A stretch of DNA of 64,000 nucleotides from Sutcliffiella cohnii (GCF_002250055.1 NZ_CP018866.1:984501-1048500); one strand, 5' to 3'. Counted from the first letter of the stretch, positions 15,213 through 23,465 are shown. A program made the numbers and translations. The notes: a model not told the origin generated them from the sequence alone.

Positions 15213-16130
15213 ATGAAGAAGCTATTAATTACTGGTGGGAGCGGATTTATAGGAAAGCACGTTATTAATATCTTCCAGCAAAAAGGGTATGAAATTCATG
15301 TAATCACTACTAGAAATTTAAAGGATGATCAAATATCGTGGCATAGGGTAAATTTGTTAGACAAAACACAACTTGAAAAAGTAATGAAAATTATACAACC
15401 AACTCATTTAATTCATTTAGCTTGGGTAGTTACTCCGGGAATTTATAAATCTTCAATAGAAAATTTAAGATGGTTGGAAGCAAGTCTTCACTTATTAAGA
15501 ATGTTTAAAAAGTATGGAGGGAAAAAGGTAATTATAAGTGGATCTTGTTCGGAATATAAGTCGACAGCGGGATATTGTAAAGAGGAAGTTACTTTGTTGG
15601 AGCCAAACAATTTATATGCTAAAACGAAGTGTGCTTTACGAATACTAGCAGAAGAGTATTGCAAACAAGAGGATATTGAATTTGTTTGGGGGAGAGTATT
15701 TTATGTTTACGGACCAGGTGAGCATGAGAAAAGACTAGTTCCATATGTAATCTGTTCTTTGTTAAAAGAAAAGGTTGCTAAATGCTCTAGTGGTATGCAA
15801 TTGTTAGATTATTTATATGTTGAGGACGTAGCAGAAGCGTTTAGTCACATTTTAGAAAAGGATGTAAGCGGAGAAGTAAATATCGGATCTGGAAAACCAA
15901 TATTATTGAAAGATCTTATATATAAGATCGGGAATATGATAAACAAAACAGAGCTTATCTCATTACAAGATTACAAGGATGATGTACCGTTCACGGAAAT
16001 GTATGTAGCAGATAACGAAAAAATAAAAAAAAATACTGGCTGGGAACCAAAAACTAGTTTAGAGAAAGGATTGCATAAATCTATTGAATGGTGGGCTAAA
16101 AAGGAGGGAATAAGTTATGATAGAACGTAA
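15213..16130 (+). CDS. NAD(P)-dependent SDR sugar epimerase/reductase
   Basis: 305-residue extended short-chain dehydrogenase acting on a nucleotide sugar. It has the cofactor motif TGGSGFIG at residues 8-15, the catalytic Ser region IISGSCSEY, the YxxxK pair in YAKTK, and VWGRVFYVYGPGEHEKRLVPY followed by LLDYLYVEDVAEAF typical of NDP-sugar epimerases. The THLIHLAW.V.PG.Y layout recalls CDP-abequose/paratose synthases (RfbJ/RfbS group), which would suit an adjacent rfbF, but this is a tentative link. It overlaps the next gene by 14 bp. Confidence 0.82.
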   Translation: MKKLLITGGSGFIGKHVINIFQQKGYEIHVITTRNLKDDQISWHRVNLLDKTQLEKVMKIIQPTHLIHLAWVVTPGIYKSSIENLRWLEASLHLLRMFKKYGGKKVIISGSCSEYKSTAGYCKEEVTLLEPNNLYAKTKCALRILAEEYCKQEDIEFVWGRVFYVYGPGEHEKRLVPYVICSLLKEKVAKCSSGMQLLDYLYVEDVAEAFSHILEKDVSGEVNIGSGKPILLKDLIYKIGNMINKTELISLQDYKDDVPFTEMYVADNEKIKKNTGWEPKTSLEKGLHKSIEWWAKKEGISYDRT

Positions 16131-17223
16131 TGAAGAATGGAGCAAAATATTACAAGAGGACTTAGAATATATTCATTACAACTTAGATCATAAGGAGAAA
16201 TTTAATAATTCGCATATACTTATAACAGGATGTGCAGGTTTTCTCGGATTTTATTTTGTACATTATCTGTTAAAGTATCAAGAGAAACTAGGAATTAAAA
16301 AAGTTATCGGTTTAGACAATTTTTTATTAGGTAAACCGAAATGGTTGGAAAAACTAGAAAATCAATATAAAGATTTGTTTCAACTAGTGCAATTTGATAT
16401 TTCAAAAGATAAAATTGAAGAAATAAAATTGGCGGAAGATATTAATTTTGTAATTCACATGGCATCAATAGCATCACCTGTGTTTTATCGGAAATACCCA
16501 GTTGAAACAATTGATGCTAATATATGGGGGTTAAGAAATTTATTAGATTTCTATAAAGACTCACAGCAAGTAAAGGGAATTTTGTTTTTTTCTAGCAGTG
16601 AAATTTACGGGGATCCTAGTGAGGAAAGTATCCCCACAAAGGAAGAATATAGAGGTAATGTTAGTTGTATAGGACCTAGAGCTTGTTATGATGAAGCGAA
16701 AAGATTTGGTGAAACATTATGCTATGTGTATGCTGAATCGTTTAATATGCCAATCACAATTGTAAGGCCATTTAACAATTACGGACCTGGAATGAAAATG
16801 AATGATAGAAGGGTTCCAGCTGATTTTGCGAAATCAATAGTTAATAAGAGAAATATTGCAATATATTCCTCTGGGAACCCGACTCGAACATTCTGCTATG
16901 TTTCAGATGCTATTCTAGGGTATTTAAAGGCTCTGCTATATGGTAAATTCGATTACTTTAACATAGGTATTGATAATCCAGAAATATCAGTGAAAGAATT
17001 AGCTGATATTTACGTTAAACATGGAAGAAAGCTCTTTAATGTTGAATATAAAATAGAATATGTTGAAACAAAAGAAAAAGATTATTTAACACATAATCCA
17101 AATAGAAGATGTCCCAATATAGAAAAGGCGAAAAAATTATTAAGCTACAAACCTAACATTGATGTAAATGATGGTGTACTTCGCTTTTTAAAGTTTATGA
17201 AAGAGGGTTGGCATATAGAATGA
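16117..17223 (+). CDS. UDP-glucuronate decarboxylase-like SDR (UXS type)
   Basis: 368-residue extended SDR. After a 28-residue leader it has TGCAGFLGFYFV (NAD binding), HMASIASPVFYRKYP, FFSSSEIYGDPSEES, CIGPRACYDEAKRFGETLCYVY (catalytic Tyr/Lys) and RPFNNYGPGMKMNDRRVPADF. These match UDP-xylose synthases, including the SSSE-YGDP and GPRACYDE-KR motifs. The next gene, 4 bp overlapping, makes UDP-glucuronate, so a UDP-Glc to UDP-GlcA to UDP-xylose (or 4-keto-pentose) route is coherent. AAGGAGGG at 16101-16108 supports ATG 16117. A different C4-specific dehydratase activity is possible. Confidence 0.75.
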   Translation: MIERNEEWSKILQEDLEYIHYNLDHKEKFNNSHILITGCAGFLGFYFVHYLLKYQEKLGIKKVIGLDNFLLGKPKWLEKLENQYKDLFQLVQFDISKDKIEEIKLAEDINFVIHMASIASPVFYRKYPVETIDANIWGLRNLLDFYKDSQQVKGILFFSSSEIYGDPSEESIPTKEEYRGNVSCIGPRACYDEAKRFGETLCYVYAESFNMPITIVRPFNNYGPGMKMNDRRVPADFAKSIVNKRNIAIYSSGNPTRTFCYVSDAILGYLKALLYGKFDYFNIGIDNPEISVKELADIYVKHGRKLFNVEYKIEYVETKEKDYLTHNPNRRCPNIEKAKKLLSYKPNIDVNDGVLRFLKFMKEGWHIE

Positions 17224-18497
17224 TAACAGTCATCGGGTTAGGTTTTGTTGGCTTAACTACAGCGTTAGGTTTTGCAGAAAAGGGATTTACTGTTTATGGG
17301 ATAGATATAGATGAGAAAAAGGTAAATCAATTGATAGAAGGCGAATTGCCTTTTCATGAGCCACACCTAGCAGAAAAGTTAAAATATCATTTAAATAATA
17401 ATTTTTTTATTACCGACGATTTACAACATGCATCGTCTACTAGTGAGTTAATTATTTATTGTGTTGGGACTCCAAATGACAAAAATGGAAAAGTTGACCT
17501 TTCCTATATCTTTCATTCACTTGAACAAACATTATCTTTACAAGAACTTAAAGATAAATATCGTTTGTTATTAATAAAGTCCACAGTACCACCTTCTACA
17601 CTAGAAACAAAAATTAAGCCTTTTGTCGAATCTTTTAATGTAAAGATAGGCAAGGAAATTGGGATTGCGAGTAATCCCGAGTTCTTACGTGAGGGCAATG
17701 CATGGGATGATTTTATCAATCCTGACAGAATTGTTATCGGAATAGATGAAGAAGATAAAAAAGGATTTACTCTTATTAATAAGTATTATAAACCATTTCA
17801 TTCCCCTATTTTTTCTGTGACACCTAATACAGCAGAATTTATAAAGTACCTCTCAAACACATTATTATCTACATTAATTAGTTTCTCTAATGAACAATCA
17901 ATGCTAGCTCATACTCTAGGAAATATTGAAATTGCTAAAGCATTTGAAGTATTACAATTAGATAAAAGATGGTTTACTACCGATAAATCAAAACCAGTTA
18001 ATATGGCAAAGTATGTATATCCAGGGTGTGGTTTTGGGGGGTATTGTCTTCCGAAGGATACGCAAGCTTTGTTGACATTGAATAAGGAGTTACAATTGAC
18101 TCCTTCCATTTTAGAAGGTGTTGTATTAACTAATCAAAAAATTAAGACGTTTTTATTGGAGAAAATTAAAAAAGAAGTGGATAAAGAAGAGGTAATAGGT
18201 ATATTGGGCTTAGCGTTTAAACCGAATTCTGATGATGTTAGAGAATCACCTTCAAAAGAATTTATCGAAAAACTCTATGATGAAGGATATCGAAATATTA
18301 TTGCTTATGACCCATTGGCTATTAATAATTTTAAGTCGAATTTTAATTACAACATAAAATATGCGAAATCATTGCATGATACGATAGAAAAGTCGTCAAC
18401 TTTAATAGTTCTGTGTCAATGGGAAGAGTTTATTTTACAAAAAGATAGATTGAAAGAGAAAAAACTATTCGATTTTCGATATTGTTTAGGATATTGA
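17220..18497 (+). CDS. UDP-glucose/nucleotide-sugar 6-dehydrogenase
   Basis: 425-residue NAD-dependent dehydrogenase that oxidises C6 of an NDP-hexose to the uronate. MITVIGLGFVGLTTALGFAEKG is the Rossmann start, IIYCVGTPND and ASNPEFLREGNAWDDFINPDRIVIG follow, and the active-site block PGCGFGGYCLPKD carries C276, normally written GSCFPKD (Ser to Tyr here). GLAFKPNSDDVRESPS marks the C-terminal NDP-binding domain. ATG 17220 is chosen over TTG 17208 because it overlaps the upstream TGA as ATGA, typical of coupled translation. Probable product UDP-glucuronate. Last gene of the operon. Confidence 0.88.
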   Translation: MITVIGLGFVGLTTALGFAEKGFTVYGIDIDEKKVNQLIEGELPFHEPHLAEKLKYHLNNNFFITDDLQHASSTSELIIYCVGTPNDKNGKVDLSYIFHSLEQTLSLQELKDKYRLLLIKSTVPPSTLETKIKPFVESFNVKIGKEIGIASNPEFLREGNAWDDFINPDRIVIGIDEEDKKGFTLINKYYKPFHSPIFSVTPNTAEFIKYLSNTLLSTLISFSNEQSMLAHTLGNIEIAKAFEVLQLDKRWFTTDKSKPVNMAKYVYPGCGFGGYCLPKDTQALLTLNKELQLTPSILEGVVLTNQKIKTFLLEKIKKEVDKEEVIGILGLAFKPNSDDVRESPSKEFIEKLYDEGYRNIIAYDPLAINNFKSNFNYNIKYAKSLHDTIEKSSTLIVLCQWEEFILQKDRLKEKKLFDFRYCLGY

Positions 18498-18508
18498 GAT
18501 CAAACAAT

Positions 18509-18541
18509 AAAAGGCCACAAATATTTTTGAGGCCTTTTTAC
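18509..18541. terminator. Bidirectional terminator
   Basis: AAAAGGCC / GGCCTTTT stem with a 14-nt loop between convergent genes; its right arm overlaps the stop codon of the minus-strand glycosyltransferase. Confidence 0.8.
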
Positions 18542-19728
18542 TTTATGATATATTTTATTAATTTTGTTAATAGAGGATAATCATTTAAAGCGTTTAAAGC
18601 TTTATACTGTTTTAATAGTTCATTACGATTATAATGTTTTAGTTCCAAACTAACTTGTTTGTTTAACGATCCTTTCTTTAGAGAGGTATTTTTCATGTGT
18701 ATTTTTGGAGCTATAATTAAGGATTCATATAAATACTCAAGTATTATATTAAATTCAGTTTTGTAAATGTACGTTAGAGTTATATATTCTCTGAGAATAT
18801 TATTTAACAGTATTAAATCAAAACGTTGAAAAAAGCCTAAAGAGAGAATAGCTGTATCAATTTCTTTATGAATCGTTTGTAGTTTAATTAAGTTTTGAAT
18901 AGTCTCCAAGCTTCGTTCCTGCTCATTAAAAGGATGTTCTTGATGATAAACTTTAATTTCGGGTGCTTCTACGAATATCGCCCCTTTTTTATACATTCGA
19001 TATGCCCACTCGCTATCTTCACTGCCCCATCCCTTAAAGCACTCATCAAAATAACCAGCCTTCTCTATTAAATCCTTTCTTATTGATATACAACGAGTAA
19101 CGCATATAACCCAAGGTAAGAGGAACTGCTTTAAATTAAATCCATAATTTTTATATACCTCAGTAAAGTATGGTGAATTATAGGAATAACTATTAAAGTT
19201 GTTAGAAATAATTTCATCCCTAGTTATTAATTCAGTAATACTTTGGGTTTCTTTTGACAGAATATCATGGCTTACATACTTTTGTTTCTGTTCGTAAAAT
19301 TTCCTCATCTGGTTTTCATTAAAGTCCGGATGATAGACAGTAAAAATTTCTTGTTGAGAAAAATTAGTAGACACAATAATGTTTTTGTTAATTAAATGAT
19401 AACTAACATGTTTCGAAATAAAATCTTTCTCTACAAGCATTTCCCCATTTAGAAAAATAATGATAGATCCCTCTGCATGTTCAAGGCCTTTATTTTTGGC
19501 ACCAGCTCTTTCTAGATTTTCTTTACATCGAATATATTTGAATTGGAAGGTGCTTTTAAAATCCTTTAGTTTGTACGTATTATCAGTTGAACCGTTATCA
19601 ATTAGTATTACTTCTACTTTTGATAAATCGAAAGTTTGATTGGATAAAGACTCTAGAGTAAAAAGTGTTTGATAATATATGTTATACGAACTAATAATTA
19701 TACTTACATCTGGCAATAGAGTATTCAC
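18538..19728 (-). CDS. Family 2 glycosyltransferase (chondroitin-synthase-like C-terminus)
   Basis: 396-residue GT2 enzyme. Residues 1-120: PDVSIIISSYNIYYQTLFTL, VILIDNGSTDNT, AGAKNKGLEHAEGSIIIFLNGE (the usual DxD is replaced by NGE). Around residue 235 is GYFDECFKGWGSEDSEWAYRMYKKGA, the acceptor-side motif of glycosyltransferase family 2 C-terminal domains. The remaining ~120 residues are unrecognised. GTG 19728 is the longest start, but AGAGG there is too close; TTG 19716 (MPDVSIIISSYN) is better spaced and may be the true start. An upstream sigma-K-like promoter is present. Confidence 0.8.
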   Translation of the reverse strand: MNTLLPDVSIIISSYNIYYQTLFTLESLSNQTFDLSKVEVILIDNGSTDNTYKLKDFKSTFQFKYIRCKENLERAGAKNKGLEHAEGSIIIFLNGEMLVEKDFISKHVSYHLINKNIIVSTNFSQQEIFTVYHPDFNENQMRKFYEQKQKYVSHDILSKETQSITELITRDEIISNNFNSYSYNSPYFTEVYKNYGFNLKQFLLPWVICVTRCISIRKDLIEKAGYFDECFKGWGSEDSEWAYRMYKKGAIFVEAPEIKVYHQEHPFNEQERSLETIQNLIKLQTIHKEIDTAILSLGFFQRFDLILLNNILREYITLTYIYKTEFNIILEYLYESLIIAPKIHMKNTSLKKGSLNKQVSLELKHYNRNELLKQYKALNALNDYPLLTKLIKYIIK

Positions 19729-19785
19729 CTCTTCGAAAGTAATTATTATTTAGAGTAATAAAACTAAAAAGTAATTCATTCATTA

Positions 19786-19812
19786 TATTGTATGAATAAA
19801 TATTGTTTTTGT
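19786..19812 (-). promoter_or_regulatory. Sigma-K-like promoter (leftward)
   Basis: Minus-strand AC (19812-19811), 16 bp, CATACAATA (19794-19786), about 60 bp upstream of the glycosyltransferase. CATACAAT also fits a sigma-E -10. Confidence 0.45.
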
Positions 19813-19842
19813 TTTTAAAATTATATTAATGAGGAGAAAAGG

Positions 19843-20553
19843 ATGATTTCAATAATTTGTTGTACAAATAGAAGTGTTAATATGGAAAATATATTTCAGA
19901 ATTATAAAAGACAACAATCCCCTGGTAAAATGGAGTTAATAATTGTACTGAATCGTAACTCATTAGTAGTTGGTGAATATAAAAGGAAAGCAAATCAGCA
20001 TGATGATGTAACGATAGTTCAACTCGATGAGCAATTAACTTTAGGAGAATGCTTAAACAAAGCAGTAAAGTTTGCTAAGTATGACTACATTGCAAAATTT
20101 GATGATGATGATTACTACGGCCCTAATTATATACAGGAAGCACTAGAAGCGTTAAAAGGCCAAAATGTACCTTTAGTGGGAAAGTCGAGTATTTATATAT
20201 TTTTTGAAGGAAAAAGAGAATTAAGGCTATATAATAGTGGTAAAGAAAATACAGCTGTTTCAAGTATTAGTGAAAGAACAAATTTTTTAGCAGGTTCTAC
20301 TTTTGTAATGGAAAAAGAGTTATTAAGTAAAGTGCCGTTTAGGCATTTAAATGTTGGTGAGGATTATTATTTCCAATACGACATTTTAAACCAACATTAT
20401 ACTTTATATTCAACATCTGCCAATAATTATGTTTATTGTAGAAGTAAAGATAAAAATAATCATACTTCTACAGTAAATGATTCTGATTTATATAAGAGAA
20501 GTATTCCTATATATAAAGGCTTAGACTGTTTATCTTATTTAAATATACTATAA
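19843..20553 (+). CDS. Small family 2 glycosyltransferase
   Basis: 236-residue GT-A glycosyltransferase: MISIICCTNRSVNMENIFQNY, KMELIIVLN, LTLGECLNKAVKFAKYDYIAKFDDDDYYGPNY with an extended DDDD metal site, and a C-terminal NVGEDYYFQYDIL. It lacks a membrane segment. It diverges from the minus-strand glycosyltransferase across a 114-bp gap and ends at a strong inverted repeat shared with the small protein on the other strand. A spore-surface role is inferred from the cluster. Confidence 0.83.
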   Translation: MISIICCTNRSVNMENIFQNYKRQQSPGKMELIIVLNRNSLVVGEYKRKANQHDDVTIVQLDEQLTLGECLNKAVKFAKYDYIAKFDDDDYYGPNYIQEALEALKGQNVPLVGKSSIYIFFEGKRELRLYNSGKENTAVSSISERTNFLAGSTFVMEKELLSKVPFRHLNVGEDYYFQYDILNQHYTLYSTSANNYVYCRSKDKNNHTSTVNDSDLYKRSIPIYKGLDCLSYLNIL

Positions 20554-20557
20554 AAAA

Positions 20558-20583
20558 GACTGTCGCTAATAAATGCGACAGTC
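20558..20583. terminator. Terminator (strong leftward, weaker rightward)
   Basis: Perfect 9-bp stem GACTGTCGC / GCGACAGTC with an 8-nt loop. On the minus strand it is followed by TTTTTTATAG; on the plus strand only by ACTATATTT. Confidence 0.8.
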
Positions 20584-20593
20584 ACTATATTTA

Positions 20594-20908
20594 CTAACGT
20601 CTAGTTCTAGGAATCTCTTGAGAAATGCTCTCAATATCATCGCAACCAATAATTGTTTGAGTTGCCGGTTGCATTGGTGGTGTCATTGGTGCAGGAATAA
20701 GGAATGTTACACAACCAGTACGTGGGTCAAAATGTTCTACTACACCAGTGATCATGTCACCAGATTTTGTTACTGCTGTTACAGTCTCACCTACGAAGTC
20801 ACAGATAATGGAACAAATACAATCACGTTTTTTCTTTTTCTTGAAACCGCATCTTTCTGCATATAAGTCTTCGAAATCTATATTTCGCTCAAAGTGTACA
20901 AAGCCCAT
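20594..20908 (-). CDS. Small spore-type protein with Lsm-like segment
   Basis: 104-residue protein. A KKKKKR patch and CICSIIC cluster at residues 23-35 are followed by FVGETVTAVTKSGDMITGVVEHFDPRTGCVTFLIP, then a Pro/Met-rich linker and IIGCDDIESIS. The G-x-x-V-x-V-x-x-G-x-x-x-x-G-V-V-x-x-x-D pattern recalls the Lsm-like fold of the two small proteins at 10.6-11.2 kb. The four Cys suggest disulfide cross-linking as in coat/exosporium proteins. It stands alone between two terminators. I do not know a named family for it. Confidence 0.6.
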   Translation of the reverse strand: MGFVHFERNIDFEDLYAERCGFKKKKKRDCICSIICDFVGETVTAVTKSGDMITGVVEHFDPRTGCVTFLIPAPMTPPMQPATQTIIGCDDIESISQEIPRTRR

Positions 20909-21049
20909 TAAGAAAGCCTCCTTTTTTAGTTTTGGAATAGATTCCTATATTAGACTATTCAATTACCACAAACATGTAAGGGCGAATAACTCAATATATT
21001 TGCCCTTTTTCCTATTTTTAATGATTACCTGAAAAACCTTTAAATGTTA

Positions 21050-21856
21050 TTAATAACTAATAATAATTTGATTATTCGAGGGAGTGCCTTTTCGGAATTC
21101 ATTTGAGTAAGTGAATCCTTGTATAACGTTTTTCTTAATATTCGATTCTTTATGAATTCGAAGTTCAAACTGTGGAAATATTAATTGCTCGCCAGGTTCA
21201 AGGGTGGAATCATTAATGGGTCTAATCCAATATTCCCCATCTTTTCTTATTTTCATTTTCCAGTCCTTTACTGCATATGTCCAGTTAGTCGCAGCTTTAC
21301 TATTTAGCATATCTTCGTCTTGATCCAACTCCGGATTCATGGTGATTTTTCCACTGAAGTTACAATTATTATGAGGAGCTAGTTTTATACAAATTATAAT
21401 GTCCTGTATTTTAGTTGAACCAGTATTTTTAATAACATAATCACCAATAATGACGATATCCTGATCGACCTCGTATGTTGAAAGGATGGTGGAATAATTA
21501 AAAAAAGAGTCTAATGCAAAATCATTATTCTCCTTTTGTTGGGGAGGTGGTTGTATTTCCCTCGTAATGATTTCACTCATAATGGTTTCAACTTTTTTTT
21601 GTTCTTCCTCTAATGCAACTTCTTTTTCTAAAAGAGCGTTTTTATATTTTTGTATTTGTTTTTTATACTCAAGTAATTTATTATTTTCGACCTCTATCAA
21701 TTTTTTCTGAAGGTATTGATTTCTAATTTGTTCTTTCTTTATCAAATTCTCTAACTCAACAATGGCGTTGCTAAGTCTAGAAATTTCAGAACGATAATGA
21801 ATGTCCTTTTGCTTAAGCATAAGTAGCTCTTGGTTATGTTTATCTAGCTTATTCAC
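21050..21856 (-). CDS. Coiled-coil protein with C-terminal beta-rich domain
   Basis: 268-residue protein starting at GTG 21856 with AAAGGAGGGAG just upstream. Residues 1-105 are a long coiled coil (many Leu/Ile heptads with Glu/Lys, e.g. ELENLIKKEQIRNQYLQKKL). After PPPQQ at about 107, residues 115-268 look beta-rich: DIVIIGDYVIKNTGSTKIQDIIICIKLAP, WTYAVKDWKMKIRKDGEYWIRPI and LEPGEQLIFPQFELRI, like a DUF11/CARDB-type sandwich. No signal peptide. Family unknown to me. Its coiled-coil N-terminus resembles in style the 190-residue protein at 22844, so both may be scaffold proteins of the spore surface. Confidence 0.65.
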   Translation of the reverse strand: MNKLDKHNQELLMLKQKDIHYRSEISRLSNAIVELENLIKKEQIRNQYLQKKLIEVENNKLLEYKKQIQKYKNALLEKEVALEEEQKKVETIMSEIITREIQPPPQQKENNDFALDSFFNYSTILSTYEVDQDIVIIGDYVIKNTGSTKIQDIIICIKLAPHNNCNFSGKITMNPELDQDEDMLNSKAATNWTYAVKDWKMKIRKDGEYWIRPINDSTLEPGEQLIFPQFELRIHKESNIKKNVIQGFTYSNEFRKGTPSNNQIIISY

Positions 21857-21917
21857 GGTAAGCTCCCTCCTTTCTAAGCATTATATGTATCTAGAACTAT
21901 TTTTACACAATTAAAAA

Positions 21918-21977
21918 AGCTTGTAGACTAATAATCAATAAGTCTACAAGCTGAAAGGCTGTGGTTCAACAGCCTTT
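21918..21977. terminator. Double hairpin terminator
   Basis: Two adjacent perfect hairpins: AGCTTGTAGACT / AGTCTACAAGCT (12 bp, 21918-21952) and AAAGGCTG / CAGCCTTT (8 bp, 21954-21977). On the minus strand the second in order ends in TTTTTTAATT, so it strongly terminates the gene ending at 21988. Confidence 0.8.
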
Positions 21978-21987
21978 ATTTTGAGTC

Positions 21988-22698
21988 TTAATGTGTACTG
22001 GGAAAAATTTCTGGACATTGTGGCGGAAATTTTTCAACTGGACATAGTACTGCTTCTAGAATTTCTTCTCTTGGGCGACAAATTCTTGCTTCAATTTCTA
22101 ATTTCACATTTGCTTCCATTTGAACTTCTAAACATAATACGATGGAAACATCTAATTGATTAAATTCATCTGTGCAAATTAAGCTTGCGTCACACTCAAA
22201 GAATGAAATATGGCAGCTTAATTTCGTACCTTCTGGAGCACAAAGTATAAATGTTTGTGCAGTTGCCCATTGGATAGGACATGTACGACATACCACATTT
22301 CCTACCGCATCAACTAGTTCCACTACAACATGGCCTTTAACTAAAACTTTTACTTTTTGTAGAGTTATCTCATCACCGTTTGGAAGAGTGACATCTACAT
22401 CATGTCGACCTCCAGGTTGTTTAATTTCTTGACATAACAACGCTTTATGGTCAACTTTTGGGTCAATTCGATTACCATGGGCATCAGATAAAAAGCAATT
22501 TACTGATAACGTATCGACATCGATATCATTTTCTGCTAATAAATCACAAAAATTACCTGTACCTCTTAGCTTACAAACAAATGCCTCATCGAGTTCGCCG
22601 TTATTAAGACTAATTAAAGGGACATCCACTTGACGTGTAACCCAGTCATATACTTTTTTAGTCCTAATACAAACTGTTTCTTTCCCTTTATGACTCAC
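21988..22698 (-). CDS. Cys-containing spore-surface-type protein (YDWVTRQVD motif)
   Basis: 236-residue protein with no signal peptide and more than ten Cys. It opens MSHKGKETVCIRTKKVYDWV, a start I associate with spore/exosporium proteins of Bacilli. The middle is beta-rich (VDVTLPNGDEITLQKVKVLVKGHVVVEL), then CRTCPIQWA, GTKLSCHISFFECDASLIC and VSIVLCLEVQMEANVKLEIEARICRPRE. Even Cys distribution suggests intermolecular disulfides in an assembled layer. A sigma-K-like promoter (AC-N16-CATAATATA) lies 50 bp upstream and a double terminator follows. No enzyme motif seen. A specific family name would be a guess. Confidence 0.7.
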   Translation of the reverse strand: MSHKGKETVCIRTKKVYDWVTRQVDVPLISLNNGELDEAFVCKLRGTGNFCDLLAENDIDVDTLSVNCFLSDAHGNRIDPKVDHKALLCQEIKQPGGRHDVDVTLPNGDEITLQKVKVLVKGHVVVELVDAVGNVVCRTCPIQWATAQTFILCAPEGTKLSCHISFFECDASLICTDEFNQLDVSIVLCLEVQMEANVKLEIEARICRPREEILEAVLCPVEKFPPQCPEIFPSTH

Positions 22699-22746
22699 TT
22701 GAATTCCTCCTATTGTTTATTTCCCATTCAGCACCTGGGACTACTG

Positions 22747-22773
22747 TATATTATGTAGACTCTATAGGTATGT
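22747..22773 (-). promoter_or_regulatory. Sigma-K-like promoter (leftward)
   Basis: Minus-strand AC (22773-22772), 16 bp, CATAATATA (22755-22747), reading into the Cys-containing protein gene. Confidence 0.5.
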
Positions 22774-22843
22774 GTGCTGTGACATAAGCGGATTTTTTGC
22801 ATATATAAAAAAAGAGTACGTAATTTTGGAAGGAGAATGGAAT

Positions 22844-23416
22844 ATGAAAAATTCAAACGATCCTGTTGTATTAAAACAACATATTATACATTTGCAATCA
22901 GAATTGCACCGATATAAGCAAGAGATGGTGAAACTTAAACAACTAAGCGAAATAGAAAAATTGCAGCAATTGTTAGAGGAACTTACACGGTTAAAAGATG
23001 AAATAAAGGAGAAAGAAACGAAAATAAATGTATTACAAGACGATTTGCACAAAGTAGAATCTGTAAAGGAGAAAGCCATTATTGAAATAAATACTGAAAA
23101 GCATGCTCTGCAAACAGAGAATCAAGAATTAAAACAAGTGCTGAAGGATTATACAGAAAGAATAGATAACTTAAAGCAATTAGTATCCATAAAGGAAGAA
23201 GCAATTATTGATCTAGGTGAGGAAAATCATGTATTACAGACGGAAAAAGAAAGATTGGTAAAGGATTATAACGAGAGAATAGACATTTTACTTAAAGAAA
23301 AAAGTTCATTATTAAAAGAACATGAGAGTAAAAAAGAGGAAAAAGTTGAAGTGAATAAGAACAATGAGTGGTTTTATCAAAATGTATCGAATATAAATCG
23401 AAAAAATAAACGGTAA
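22844..23416 (+). CDS. Coiled-coil protein
   Basis: 190-residue protein; AAGGAG at 22830-22835 with an 8-nt spacer fixes ATG 22844 (an earlier ATG at 22772 has no site). Nearly the whole length is predicted coiled coil, with repeated units such as KVESVKEKAIIEINTEKHALQTENQELKQ-type and IKEEAIIDLGEENHVLQTEKERL segments, i.e. an internal duplication of about 50 residues (EKAIIEI..EKHALQTEN versus EEAIIDLGEENHVLQTEK; VLKDYTERIDNL versus LVKDYNERIDIL). The tail is basic and Asn-rich. No known function; a structural spore protein is possible. Confidence 0.65.
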   Translation: MKNSNDPVVLKQHIIHLQSELHRYKQEMVKLKQLSEIEKLQQLLEELTRLKDEIKEKETKINVLQDDLHKVESVKEKAIIEINTEKHALQTENQELKQVLKDYTERIDNLKQLVSIKEEAIIDLGEENHVLQTEKERLVKDYNERIDILLKEKSSLLKEHESKKEEKVEVNKNNEWFYQNVSNINRKNKR

Positions 23417-23456
23417 TATATAGTGATTTCGTGGAAAGCAATTTTTAAAATTATCA

Positions 23457-23465
23457 CATAAACTA
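23457..23465 (+). promoter_or_regulatory. Possible sigma-K -10 element
   Basis: CATAAACTA matches CATAnnnTA 32 bp upstream of the 43-residue gene; no AC at the right distance. Confidence 0.35.

Noticed and set aside
16117..17223. Considered as dTDP-glucose 4,6-dehydratase (RmlB).
   Set aside because: The GPRACYDE-KR and SSSEIYGDP motifs match UDP-glucuronate decarboxylase better, and UDP-glucose dehydrogenase is the coupled neighbour.
20573..21032. Two plus-strand frames overlapping the Lsm-like small gene.
   Set aside because: Antisense to a gene with its own strong ribosome site; Cys/Tyr-rich random-looking translations.
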